16,089 bases of DNA from an uncultured Ruminococcus sp. (GCA_902767285.1 CACXHC010000014.1:1-16089); one strand, 5' to 3'; positions 1 through 6,081 are shown, counted from the first letter of the stretch. Program-made: numbers and translations. The notes: a model not told the origin generated them from the letters alone.

Positions 1-65
1 AAAAAAAGAAGGCAGGGGTTCGGGGGCGGCAGCCCCCGAGCTATACTTAAACAAGGTGATTCATG
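1..65. repeat. Direct repeat copy 1 (65 bp, partner at 135-199)
   Basis: These 65 bases are identical, as far as I can see by eye, to 135-199, giving a period of 134 bp. The copy contains an A-run plus GAAG, a GC-rich hairpin (arms 21-27 and 32-38, loop 28-31), and a segment equal to the last codons and stop of the DUF1015 gene read on the minus strand. The left limit is cut by the window edge, so the true repeat may be longer. It looks like a local duplication of the 3' end of the gene with its hairpin. Confidence 0.85.
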
Positions 66-121
66 TTAAAAAACTATCAGTGAATAGTAATGCCAACTCA
101 CACGAGTAAAAAGTTTTTTTG

Positions 122-145
122 CTTCTTTTTTTTCAAAAAAAGAAG
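122..145. repeat. A/T-rich palindrome, family-3 hairpin copy C
   Basis: An 11-bp perfect stem (122-132 with 135-145, two-base centre TC) begins CTTC, runs through T's, and returns through A's to GAAG. It is preceded by AAAAAGTTTTTTTG. The same palindrome occurs at 10762-10787, 15965-15988 and 16046-16071. This copy is followed directly by the GC-rich hairpin of the 65-bp repeat. It sits downstream of the leftward DUF1015 gene and could take part in transcription termination, but the geometry is not that of a classic intrinsic terminator. Confidence 0.75.
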
Positions 146-199
146 GCAGGGGTTCGGGGGCGGCAGCCCCCGAGCTATACTTAAACAAGGTGATTCATG
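135..199. repeat. Direct repeat copy 2 (65 bp), overlapping the 3' end of the DUF1015 gene
   Basis: This is the second copy of 1-65. It begins inside the right arm of the 122-145 palindrome and ends inside the coding sequence of the leftward gene, covering its last few codons and stop (181-183). The sequence diverges from copy 1 immediately after base 199, where coding sequence continues. This copy is therefore the in-place gene end, and copy 1 is the extra one. Confidence 0.85.
154..173 (-). terminator. GC-rich hairpin downstream of the DUF1015 gene
   Basis: The stem pairs 154-161 with 166-173 (eight pairs, almost all G:C, loop GGCA), 8 bases past the stop codon of the leftward gene. On the minus strand the T-run comes only about a dozen bases later (135-141), so this is an imperfect intrinsic terminator rather than a textbook one. 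An identical hairpin lies at 20-39 in the duplicated copy. Confidence 0.5.
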
Positions 200-1461
200 A
201 CAAGACCTGTGATGAGTTTGGGGTAGAAGTAAGTGGATTTTTGTGGCATTTTCTCGCCGGCGGAGGATACATCGCAAATTTCGCTTATGCGTGTGGGGTT
301 GAGAATAAATGCACAATTCGCTTTGTTTGAGTCTACGGCTTGTAATGCTGAATCGATTTGTTTAACGTATGTCAGATTGATTTGTTTAGCCATGTTTTCG
401 GCGTCGATTCCCATGAGTTTTTCGAGAATGAGTGTATGAAGTATTGAAACGTCAAGTTGCTGTGATGCTTTGCTCACGTTCGGAAGAAGTTTATCCATAA
501 CCGAAATGTCTTTCAGCGTGAGTAATGTCCAGTTGTTGTTGCCGGTGTACATTCCAAACGCTTTTTTGTTCTCGTTGTAGAGATTCGTTAAAGTGCTTTG
601 GATGTTCTCTGTTCCGCTGTACTCGGTAATATCAAAATATTCGGCACAGGCGGTTTTGATTGCGTTTGCATCAAAATTTTCAAGGTCTCTGACAATTCTG
701 TGTGTCGGAAATACGACAAGTCCGGGATGTTCCATATTGACAAGCATCATCATTTGATAATCGCAGGCATCGCCCGGCTGTGCTTTTCCTGTCTTGCGAA
801 GGAAATTTCTGTAATTAAGTGCTGTTTCGTAACGGTGATGTCCGTCCGCTATATATAACTTGCGGTCGCTGAAATCTCCGCAAATATCGGCAACGGCGGT
901 TTCATCTGTGATTATCCACATTCTGTGTGTAACGTTGTCGCCGTCTGTAAGCTCAATATCGGGGATCCTTTCCGAAAGTTTGTCGAGCTTCGATATTGTT
1001 GTGCTTTCTTTGTCCGAATAAAGAGTATAGATTTGGCTGAAATTGCAGTTCGTTGCCTTCATAAGATTGAGTCTGTCCTCTTTTGCCTTCGAAAGAGTGA
1101 ACTCGTGAGGGAGGATGATTCCTTTCTCAAATTCTTCAATCTTAACTCTTGCGATAAATCCCTTTACTTTCTTTCTTTCGCCGTAAGCGGTGAATTCTTC
1201 TTCGTAAATATAAATGGCGTTTTTATCTTCACGAACGATTACTCCGCTGTCGAGCCAGCTCTTCAAAAGTTCTCCGGCTTGTGCGTACGGGTCGTCACCC
1301 TTCGGAAGTTCCAGTCTGATAACATTGTATTCGCTGTTTTCAATATAAGCAATACGCTGTTCTTCGCTTATAATATCATAGGGAGGACACACCGTATCTT
1401 TTATATCACCTGTAATGTCCGTGTTGTATCGCAAACCCTTAAAACCTATAACCTGTGCCAA
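181..1461 (-). CDS. DUF1015 family protein (COG4198-like)
   Basis: This 426-residue protein matches the full length of the DUF1015 family. Visible family hallmarks are the N-terminal CPPYD at about 25-29, the segment ILPHEFTLSKAKEDRL at 116-131, and ADGHHRYETA near 205-214, whose His pair suggests a metal or catalytic site. No signal peptide or membrane segment is seen, so it is expected to be cytosolic. The molecular function of the family is not established. In some clostridia such genes lie beside serine-biosynthesis genes, which would be outside this window. The start is TTG at 1461, because the only nearby ATG is out of frame. A purine-rich AGAAG lies upstream, and a sigma-A-like promoter is at 1495-1523. 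The last codons and stop are inside a duplicated 65-bp repeat. Confidence 0.88.
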   Translation of the reverse strand: MAQVIGFKGLRYNTDITGDIKDTVCPPYDIISEEQRIAYIENSEYNVIRLELPKGDDPYAQAGELLKSWLDSGVIVREDKNAIYIYEEEFTAYGERKKVKGFIARVKIEEFEKGIILPHEFTLSKAKEDRLNLMKATNCNFSQIYTLYSDKESTTISKLDKLSERIPDIELTDGDNVTHRMWIITDETAVADICGDFSDRKLYIADGHHRYETALNYRNFLRKTGKAQPGDACDYQMMMLVNMEHPGLVVFPTHRIVRDLENFDANAIKTACAEYFDITEYSGTENIQSTLTNLYNENKKAFGMYTGNNNWTLLTLKDISVMDKLLPNVSKASQQLDVSILHTLILEKLMGIDAENMAKQINLTYVKQIDSALQAVDSNKANCAFILNPTRISEICDVSSAGEKMPQKSTYFYPKLITGLVMNHLV

Positions 1462-1494
1462 AAAATCATCTTCTTTCCAAAAAATTACGACCCT

Positions 1495-1523
1495 ATTATA
1501 TCACATTTTTTTTATTTGTACAA
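1495..1523 (-). promoter_or_regulatory. Sigma-A-like promoter for the DUF1015 gene
   Basis: On the minus strand, TTGTAC (1518-1523) and a perfect TATAAT (1495-1500) are separated by 17 bases. The -10 lies about 34 bases upstream of the TTG start codon. The spacing and the perfect -10 support it; the -35 is only a partial match. Confidence 0.6.
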
Positions 1524-1555
1524 CTGTATTTTTGTAAAAAATGCGATAAAATATG

Positions 1556-1585
1556 TTGACTTATATGTGGGGATAGTGATATAAT
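1556..1585 (+). promoter_or_regulatory. Sigma-A-like promoter facing the unknown gene at 1981
   Basis: TTGACT (1556-1561) and TATAAT (1580-1585) are separated by 18 bases. It diverges from the DUF1015 promoter. The next gene in this direction starts at 1981, so the predicted leader is close to 390 bases and would include the whole REP-like and IS605-right-end-like block. Without that block the leader would be short, which suggests the block was inserted between promoter and gene. Confidence 0.6.
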
Positions 1586-1681
1586 AAGTTAAGTGAATTT
1601 TTGGTTAAAAATTTGTAACATAATTCGTTTGGTTTAACCTAACGGGCAAGCAATGCCATTAACTTAACGATGTTTTGAATT

Positions 1682-1755
1682 ACTCCCTCGGAGAGGGAGC
1701 CAAAAAGCCTTCCTCTCTGAGGAAGATGGCACGCCGCAGGCGTGACGGAAGGAGT
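1682..1755. repeat. REP-like palindromic element
   Basis: The element is bounded by ACTCC (1682-1686) and GGAGT (1751-1755). It contains three perfect stem-loops: 1683-1689 with 1693-1699, 1709-1715 with 1719-1725, and 1730-1735 with 1739-1744. An outer pairing CCTTCC (1708-1713) with GGAAGG (1747-1752) is an alternative fold. Sequences of this general form (CTTCCTC..GAGGAAG..GGCACGC..GCGTG..GGAAGG) are dispersed in several clostridial genomes; that statement is from memory. No coding capacity is seen. It adjoins the IS605-like right end. Confidence 0.65.
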
Positions 1756-1949
1756 TTATAGTGTACGGCTTTGCAGTGTTTGCGGGTATCAAAACATACG
1801 AAACGAAGGAATGCGAATAGCGTTAGCATAAAATAAAAGGACAAAACCGTGGGACACACGGGGTTAGCTCGCTGATACTGTACACGTTGCTGTACTTGAA
1901 CGAGAAGCCCCCACCTCTAAGCCAAGCGTAGGTGGTGGGAGTATGTCAC
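1756..1949 (+). mobile_element. IS200/IS605-IS1341-type right end / omega-RNA-like remnant, no tnpB
   Basis: The stretch ends in an imperfect hairpin (arms 1908-1915 and 1931-1939, one bulged base at 1936) followed by GGGAGTATGTCAC. I recognise this as the right end of clostridial IS1341/IS605-family elements, where it overlaps the 3' end of tnpB and the omega-RNA scaffold. The preceding sequence (about 1840-1907) also resembles the conserved region just before that hairpin. No TnpA or TnpB coding sequence is present. This is therefore a remnant or a non-autonomous derivative. The left boundary is undefined; 1625-1680 may belong to it. If transcribed rightwards, the guide portion would start at about 1950. 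Confidence 0.55.
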
Positions 1950-1980
1950 TACATATACTAATTGTTAGGAGTTGAACGTA

Positions 1981-3255
1981 ATGCAAGTTAAAGGATTGTC
2001 AGATGTATTTGTTGCGTCAGGTGTTGAAATGGTGGACGATGTTACCTTCGTAGCAATGCTGTATGGCTACAACATAAGAGGAAAAGTCAGATTACCGAGT
2101 GCTCCGACAGTCGAGTTTTTTTTCTATGGAAAGGTATATATAGAATCTCGAGAACATGCTATGGATTTTATTGGGCAGTATGAAGAACAGTTCGGTCATG
2201 CAAAAATAAGATTTACTGAAAAATACGTTAGTATTTTGCTCGATATTGGCGGTATGGAGGCTCCCGAAGTTAAAGAGCGTTTGGGAAAAATCGGAAGCCT
2301 TATGCTCGCAAATAATTTCGGTGCTACCGATACCCTCCCGCCTGAAGACCCCGAACCCGAGCCGGAACCCGTTGCTCCTCCACCACCACAAAAACAAGGT
2401 TTCTTCCAGAGAAATCAAAATTCTCAGCCGACACCTCAAATGCAAAATCAACCCTCTATGCAAAGACCCGGACAGCCTCAAATGCAGCGTCAAGGTCAAC
2501 CGCAAATGCAGCGTCAGGGTCAACCGCAAATGCAGCGTCAAGGCGGACAGCCCCCTCTTCAGCATATGCAGCAAAGACCGTCAAAAGCTAAACAGCCTAT
2601 ATATGAAGAACCTAAAGCTCCATTCGAGGACTACAAAGTTGTTTCAAAACTCGTTCAAATATTCATAAACGGTGTCAATAAAACCGGTGCTAACACATTT
2701 ACAACCCTTTTTCATGGGTTTAATCTCGTTGGAAAAATGCTTCACCCCATGAAAGACGATGTCCAAATCGTCTTTTATGGCCAGCTTATGAATAACGTTA
2801 CCGATGAATTTGAAAAACTGAGAATGGAAATGAATCAGAAATATGGCAAAGTTCCTATGAGAATGATCGGCGGTTCGTGCGAAATAATCCTCCTCCTTGA
2901 GGGCAAAGATGCCGCAGTCGGTAAAGAAATGCTCGGCTGTGTTTCGGGATTCATGCTCAAAAATAATATAGCGGCGGCAAATCTGCCAAATACCGTTGGC
3001 AACGTAATACAAACTTATACCGCCGAAAACTTTAAACCATCGGGCAGACCAACAGGCCCCCGCTCTTTGGGCGGAGTGTCATCTCCGGGACAGGCTCCTC
3101 AACAACCGGGCAGAACCTATCCCTCAGGTCAACAACAACCCCCTCAGCAGGGCAGAACTTATCCCTCAGGGCAACAGCAACCCCCACAACAGGGCGGAGA
3201 TAATGCCGGCAATAACAGCTTTGCTAAAAATTTTTTGAAGAGTTTTAAAAAATAA
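1981..3255 (+). CDS. Unrecognised protein: duplicated ~110-residue domain with Gln/Pro-rich linker
   Basis: I do not recognise this 424-residue protein. Two similar alpha/beta-looking domains are visible. Domain A is at about 8-117 and domain B at about 226-336. They share the order G[VN]..., LxxGxNxxGK, (F/V)FYGxx, a charged helix, I(S/I)ILL, and a closing GxxMLxNNxxAxxLP. Between them is a Pro/Gln/Met-rich linker with three tandem QPQMQRQG units (2473-2544). After domain B comes a tail with two GRTYPSGQQQPPQQ units (3109-3192) and a Lys-rich end. No signal peptide or membrane segment is seen, so it is probably cytosolic. ATG 1981 was chosen because TAGGAG (1966-1971) lies nine bases upstream; an in-frame TTG at 1972 directly abuts that site. 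It stands alone between the IS-like block and the tRNAs. Confidence 0.85.
   Translation: MQVKGLSDVFVASGVEMVDDVTFVAMLYGYNIRGKVRLPSAPTVEFFFYGKVYIESREHAMDFIGQYEEQFGHAKIRFTEKYVSILLDIGGMEAPEVKERLGKIGSLMLANNFGATDTLPPEDPEPEPEPVAPPPPQKQGFFQRNQNSQPTPQMQNQPSMQRPGQPQMQRQGQPQMQRQGQPQMQRQGGQPPLQHMQQRPSKAKQPIYEEPKAPFEDYKVVSKLVQIFINGVNKTGANTFTTLFHGFNLVGKMLHPMKDDVQIVFYGQLMNNVTDEFEKLRMEMNQKYGKVPMRMIGGSCEIILLLEGKDAAVGKEMLGCVSGFMLKNNIAAANLPNTVGNVIQTYTAENFKPSGRPTGPRSLGGVSSPGQAPQQPGRTYPSGQQQPPQQGRTYPSGQQQPPQQGGDNAGNNSFAKNFLKSFKK
2473..2544 (+). repeat. Three tandem 24-bp in-frame repeats (QPQMQRQG)
   Basis: Copies lie at 2473-2496, 2497-2520 and 2521-2544, differing at a few third-codon positions. They encode the linker between the two domains of the unknown protein. 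Tandem in-frame units like these change in number by slippage, so linker length may vary between strains. Confidence 0.85.
3109..3192 (+). repeat. Two tandem 42-bp in-frame repeats (GRTYPSGQQQPPQQ)
   Basis: Copies lie at 3109-3150 and 3151-3192 with mostly synonymous differences. They form the low-complexity tail of the unknown protein before its Lys-rich C-terminus. Confidence 0.8.
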
Positions 3256-3257
3256 TC

Positions 3258-3286
3258 TTGACAAATCTTCCCGATTATGATAATAT
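3258..3286 (+). promoter_or_regulatory. Promoter of the tRNA-Ser/tRNA-Leu unit
   Basis: A perfect TTGACA (3258-3263) is followed after 17 bases by TAATAT (3281-3286) in an AT-rich stretch. The first tRNA begins at 3310. The -10 register is uncertain because GATAAT at 3279 is an alternative. The -35 starts only two bases after the stop codon of the upstream gene. Confidence 0.7.
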
Positions 3287-3309
3287 ATATATATCGTTGT
3301 CGGGAACAC

Positions 3310-3402
3310 GGAGAGGTGTCCGAGCTGGCCGAAGGAGCATGATTGGAAATCATGTATACGGTTACCGCCGTATCTGGGGTTCGAATCCCCATCTCTCCGC
3401 CA
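3310..3402 (+). tRNA. tRNA-Ser(GGA), CCA encoded
   Basis: The acceptor stem pairs 3310-3316 with 3392-3398 (last pair G-U), discriminator G at 3399, and CCA encoded at 3400-3402. The anticodon stem is 3338-3342 with 3350-3354, and the loop TTGGAAA has anticodon GGA at 3345-3347. A long variable arm, as expected for a class II tRNA, and a T-loop GGTTCGAATCCCC are present. Confidence 0.95.
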
Positions 3403-3407
3403 TTTTT

Positions 3408-3491
3408 GCCGATGTGATGGAATTGGCAGACGTAGTGGACTCAAAATCCACCGGTAGTGATACCGTGCCGGTTCGAGTCCGGCCATCGGCA
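3408..3491 (+). tRNA. tRNA-Leu(CAA), CCA not encoded
   Basis: The acceptor stem pairs 3408-3414 with 3484-3490 and the discriminator is A3491. The anticodon stem is 3435-3439 with 3447-3451, and the loop CTCAAAA carries anticodon CAA at 3442-3444. A long variable arm and T-loop GGTTCGAGTCC are present. It lies 5 bases after tRNA-Ser and is certainly co-transcribed with it. Unlike its neighbour, it relies on CCA addition. Confidence 0.95.
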
Positions 3492-3494
3492 CTG

Positions 3495-3535
3495 TGGGGT
3501 ACTTGCACTCGTTGCAAGTACCCCATTTTGTTTTT
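3495..3535 (+). terminator. Intrinsic terminator after the tRNAs, just ahead of luxS
   Basis: A perfect 13-bp stem (3495-3507 with 3513-3525, loop CTCGT) is followed by TTTTGTTTTT. It starts 4 bases after tRNA-Leu. The luxS start codon is only about 20 bases past the T-run, leaving no room for a separate promoter between them. Confidence 0.9.
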
Positions 3536-3556
3536 AGTCTTTAGGAGGGCATTTTT

Positions 3557-4018
3557 ATGGATATAGAAAGAATTACCAGTTTTACTCAAGACCATGATAA
3601 AATAACTCCCGGTTTGTATATCTCTCGCATAGATGGCAGCCTCATCACCTACGATATGCGTACCCGAAAACCTAATGGCGGAGAATATATGGACAATATC
3701 ACCATGCACACCGTTGAGCATATGTTCGCTACTTATATCAGAAACAGCGAAATTGGCGGAAATATTATCTACTTCGGGCCTATGGGCTGTCAAACCGGTT
3801 TTTATCTCATTGTGAGAAACGAAAAACCTGAACGGGTTCTCGAAATAATCAAAAAAACACTCGTTTTAATAATAAATCATAAAGGCGAGGTCTTCGGGGC
3901 AAGCCGTAAAGAGTGCGGAAATTACAAAAATCTTGCTCTTCAGCCTTGTATAGATGAATGTAAAAAATATCTGGATGTTTTAAATTCAAAGGAGATCGAT
4001 TTTAAATATGAACAATAA
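3557..4018 (+). CDS. luxS: S-ribosylhomocysteine lyase (LuxS)
   Basis: LuxS cleaves S-ribosylhomocysteine to homocysteine and DPD, the precursor of autoinducer-2, in the cytosol as a metal-dependent homodimer. The 153-residue length is standard. The metal and catalytic motif HTVEH is at 51-55 (His51, Glu54, His55), the catalytic Cys is in GPMGCQTG (Cys78), and the third metal ligand is Cys120 in ASRKECGNY. All key residues are intact. The start ATG has TAGGAGG upstream. The gene overlaps mtnN by 11 bases, so the two are translated from one message. Transcription must come from readthrough of the tRNA terminator or from a promoter hidden within the tRNA region, since the gap is only about 30 bases. 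Confidence 0.96.
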   Translation: MDIERITSFTQDHDKITPGLYISRIDGSLITYDMRTRKPNGGEYMDNITMHTVEHMFATYIRNSEIGGNIIYFGPMGCQTGFYLIVRNEKPERVLEIIKKTLVLIINHKGEVFGASRKECGNYKNLALQPCIDECKKYLDVLNSKEIDFKYEQ

Positions 4019-4712
4019 TGTTGATGTGGGAATTATAGTTGCATTGCAGCTTGAACTCGAAAATATCGAAAATGCTATGACCGAAAAAACCGAAGTCAAA
4101 ATTTCGGGCATGAAATTTATAACAGGAAAAATCGAAAACAAAAATGTCGTTGTTGCTCTTTGCGGTGTAGGAAAAGTTTTTGCGGCAATATGCACTCAAA
4201 CAATGATACTCGGATTTTCTCCCAAAATAATAATAAATGTGGGCGTTGCGGGCGGAATCTCCAATAATTTGGGAATAGGCGGAATCGTTATAGCAAGCTA
4301 CGTTGTTCAACATGACATGAACACAACAGCCCTCGGCGATGAGCTGGGCTTTATATCGGGAATTAACCTTGTTTATCTGCCGACCGACCCCACCGTTACA
4401 AGCTTAGTCGAAAAAGTCGTGAAAGAATCTTCGCTCGAATACGAAATAGGAACAATCGCCACGGGTGATTCATTCATAAATACAAACGAAATGAGAGATT
4501 TTCTTGCGGAATATTTCAATGCGTCTGCGTGTGATATGGAAAGTGCCGCCGTTGTTCAGGCTTGCTACATAAACAAAGTTCCCTGCACCATTTTGAGGAC
4601 AATTTCAGATGCGGGCGATGATAATTCTCACCTCGACTACGAAACTTTTGCAAAACAAGCCGCCGATGTATCGGCCAAAATAATTGTTGAATTTGTTAAA
4701 GATTATGAATAA
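4008..4712 (+). CDS. mtnN: 5'-methylthioadenosine/S-adenosylhomocysteine nucleosidase
   Basis: MtnN (Pfs) hydrolyses S-adenosylhomocysteine and methylthioadenosine, releasing adenine. Its product S-ribosylhomocysteine is the substrate of LuxS, encoded immediately upstream. The 234-residue length is typical. By alignment with the E. coli enzyme from memory, the catalytic residues are Glu16 (E. coli Glu12, in VALQLELE), Glu178 in CDMESAAV (Glu174), and Asp201 in ISDAGDD (Asp197). The glycine-rich NVGVAGGI (77-84) and ATGDSFI (151-157) motifs are also present. The start ATG lies inside the end of luxS (11-base overlap). A GGAG at 3991-3994, inside luxS, serves as ribosome site with rather long spacing (13 bases). 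No clear terminator follows. Confidence 0.95.
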   Translation: MNNNVDVGIIVALQLELENIENAMTEKTEVKISGMKFITGKIENKNVVVALCGVGKVFAAICTQTMILGFSPKIIINVGVAGGISNNLGIGGIVIASYVVQHDMNTTALGDELGFISGINLVYLPTDPTVTSLVEKVVKESSLEYEIGTIATGDSFINTNEMRDFLAEYFNASACDMESAAVVQACYINKVPCTILRTISDAGDDNSHLDYETFAKQAADVSAKIIVEFVKDYE

Positions 4713-4736
4713 ATCTTTAAAGGTTCGTTGTATCTC

Positions 4737-4765
4737 TTGATTTACCGAATAAAATATATTATAAT
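4737..4765 (+). promoter_or_regulatory. Sigma-A-like promoter for the LRR lipoprotein genes
   Basis: TTGATT (4737-4742) and a perfect TATAAT (4760-4765) are separated by 17 bases. A second TATAAT at 4778-4783 has no good -35. The predicted leader to the ATG at 4885 is about 110 bases and includes the hairpin at 4788-4839. Confidence 0.6.
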
Positions 4766-4787
4766 AAGCTTGATTGTTATAATATAG

Positions 4788-4839
4788 GGGAGTCAGGCGA
4801 ATTTTGTTTTTTGGGGGTATATATATCGCTTGACCTCTC
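4788..4839 (+). promoter_or_regulatory. Hairpin in the 5' leader of the LRR lipoprotein gene
   Basis: Nine consecutive pairs join 4792-4800 to 4826-4834 (one G-U), extending outward past a bulge with 4788-4790. The loop of about 25 bases contains a T-run followed by GGGGG. No T-run follows the stem, so it is not an intrinsic terminator, and I do not recognise a known riboswitch class. It may be a regulatory or stabilising leader structure. Confidence 0.3.
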
Positions 4840-4884
4840 TGCAAAATATCAAAATGTGTATAACCGTGAAAGGAAGAAGAAAAT

Positions 4885-6081
4885 ATGAGTTATATCAAGA
4901 GATCAGTTTGCGTTTTGCTTACTGCCGGAATGATAGTTTCGCTTGTCGGCTGTAAAGATAATAAGAAAAAGCCCGAAAATGTCGAAACACAAGATGTTCC
5001 AAAAATTGTAGATTATGTTGGTTCGGTGGATACGCCTGCACCTTCGGGCAAAGCTCCCGAATACAAAATCGGCAAAGTCAAATTTAGTCAAGATGTTACA
5101 GAACTTCAGTTGGGCGATGTTAATTTCACTGAAGCCGACCTCGATTTTTTGTCCAAATGCACTAATCTTCAATATTTCGGTGTTCTGTCGTGCAATTTGA
5201 GCGACCTTGCGTTCCTCGAAAATCTCACTAATCTTAATACTATTGTCATTGGCAAAAGCGAGATTACCGACCTTAAAACCATCACCGAAATGAAATCTCT
5301 CGAAAGTATTTCCATTATAAATTCCAATATTAAGAATTTGAGCGGTATCGAGAAACTGCCTAATCTTAAAAATATAAATTTTTCTCGCAATCTCATTGAC
5401 AGTATAAACGATTTGGAAAACTGCCGCAGTTTGGAAAGAGTAAATCTTGAGTCAAATCTTATTTCTGATATTTCACCGCTTGCAAGCATGAATAATCTCA
5501 AATATCTGAATATTGGCAGTAACTCCGTATCTGACGGAACTGTTCTTTCATCGCTTTCGGCACTCGAAGAACTCGATGTTTCGTGCAACATGATAACCGA
5601 TGTACAGTTCCTCAACAATCTCACCGAACTTCAAAAGCTGAATCTGAAGGCTGTTAAACCCGATGATATTTACGTATTTATGGAAATGAACAATCTTAAG
5701 GAACTTGATATGACAGATTCGGGTCTATCAAGAGAAGATGTTCTCAAAATTACAATCTGGCTTCAAAACTGCAAAGTGACAAGCAATTACATAATTACTA
5801 ACGAAGAACTTAACCGAAATTCCGAAGCCGAAAACACTCGCAAAAAACGTTCGAGCGATTCTGATAAAGATTCAGAAAACGACTCGGATAATCAAAATGA
5901 CGACAGCGAAAACGAAGCCGGACTCTATACGGATTACAACAATACATCGAGCTTTGTTGACGAGGACGGCGACGGTGTCCCCGATGACGAAGGCGACGAT
6001 GACAATAATAATTACAATTACTTCGTTGACGAGGATGGCGACAATATCCCCGATGATGATGACGAGTATTATTATGATTGA
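4885..6081 (+). CDS. Leucine-rich-repeat lipoprotein with acidic Ca-binding-like tail (paralogue 1)
   Basis: This is a 398-residue predicted surface lipoprotein. A signal peptide ends in the lipobox LVGC, with Cys23 as the lipidated residue. After a short linker, about ten internalin-type 22-residue LRRs run from about 86 to 305, with the pattern LxxLxxLxNLxxLxIxxxxIxD. The tail is Ser/Asp/Glu/Asn-rich. It carries two motifs, VDEDGDGVPDDE and VDEDGDNIPDDD, that resemble thrombospondin type 3 or dockerin-like calcium loops. The protein is probably anchored on the outer face of the membrane and binds a protein or glycan; the ligand is unknown. The ribosome site AAAGGAAG lies before ATG 4885. 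A paralogue starts 20 bases downstream in the same transcript. The LRR assignment is firm; the calcium binding is inference. Confidence 0.9.
   Translation: MSYIKRSVCVLLTAGMIVSLVGCKDNKKKPENVETQDVPKIVDYVGSVDTPAPSGKAPEYKIGKVKFSQDVTELQLGDVNFTEADLDFLSKCTNLQYFGVLSCNLSDLAFLENLTNLNTIVIGKSEITDLKTITEMKSLESISIINSNIKNLSGIEKLPNLKNINFSRNLIDSINDLENCRSLERVNLESNLISDISPLASMNNLKYLNIGSNSVSDGTVLSSLSALEELDVSCNMITDVQFLNNLTELQKLNLKAVKPDDIYVFMEMNNLKELDMTDSGLSREDVLKITIWLQNCKVTSNYIITNEELNRNSEAENTRKKRSSDSDKDSENDSDNQNDDSENEAGLYTDYNNTSSFVDEDGDGVPDDEGDDDNNNYNYFVDEDGDNIPDDDDEYYYD

Noticed and set aside
925..1584. Plus-strand open frame of 219 codons opposite the DUF1015 gene
   Set aside because: It is antisense to a clearly conserved gene, its product is Cys/Phe-rich with no recognisable motif, and it has no ribosome site.
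1756..1920. Pseudogene of TnpB
   Set aside because: I could not find any TnpB catalytic or zinc-finger motif in the three plus frames; only the non-coding or terminal right-end part resembles the element.
1972..1980. TTG at 1972 as start of the unknown protein
   Set aside because: The ribosome site TAGGAG ends at 1971 and directly abuts this TTG; the ATG at 1981 has proper spacing.
2473..2544. Possible CRISPR-like array of 24-bp units
   Set aside because: The units are directly adjacent without spacers and are in frame in a coding sequence.
3159..3793. Minus-strand open frames across the tRNA genes, ending in MGIRTPDTAV- and WGFEPQIRR-type peptides
   Set aside because: These peptides are the well-known spurious translations of tRNA genes and not proteins.
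4788..4839. Known riboswitch (for example SAM or T-box) upstream of the LRR genes
   Set aside because: No conserved core motif of these classes is visible, there is no terminator, and the regulated genes do not fit.
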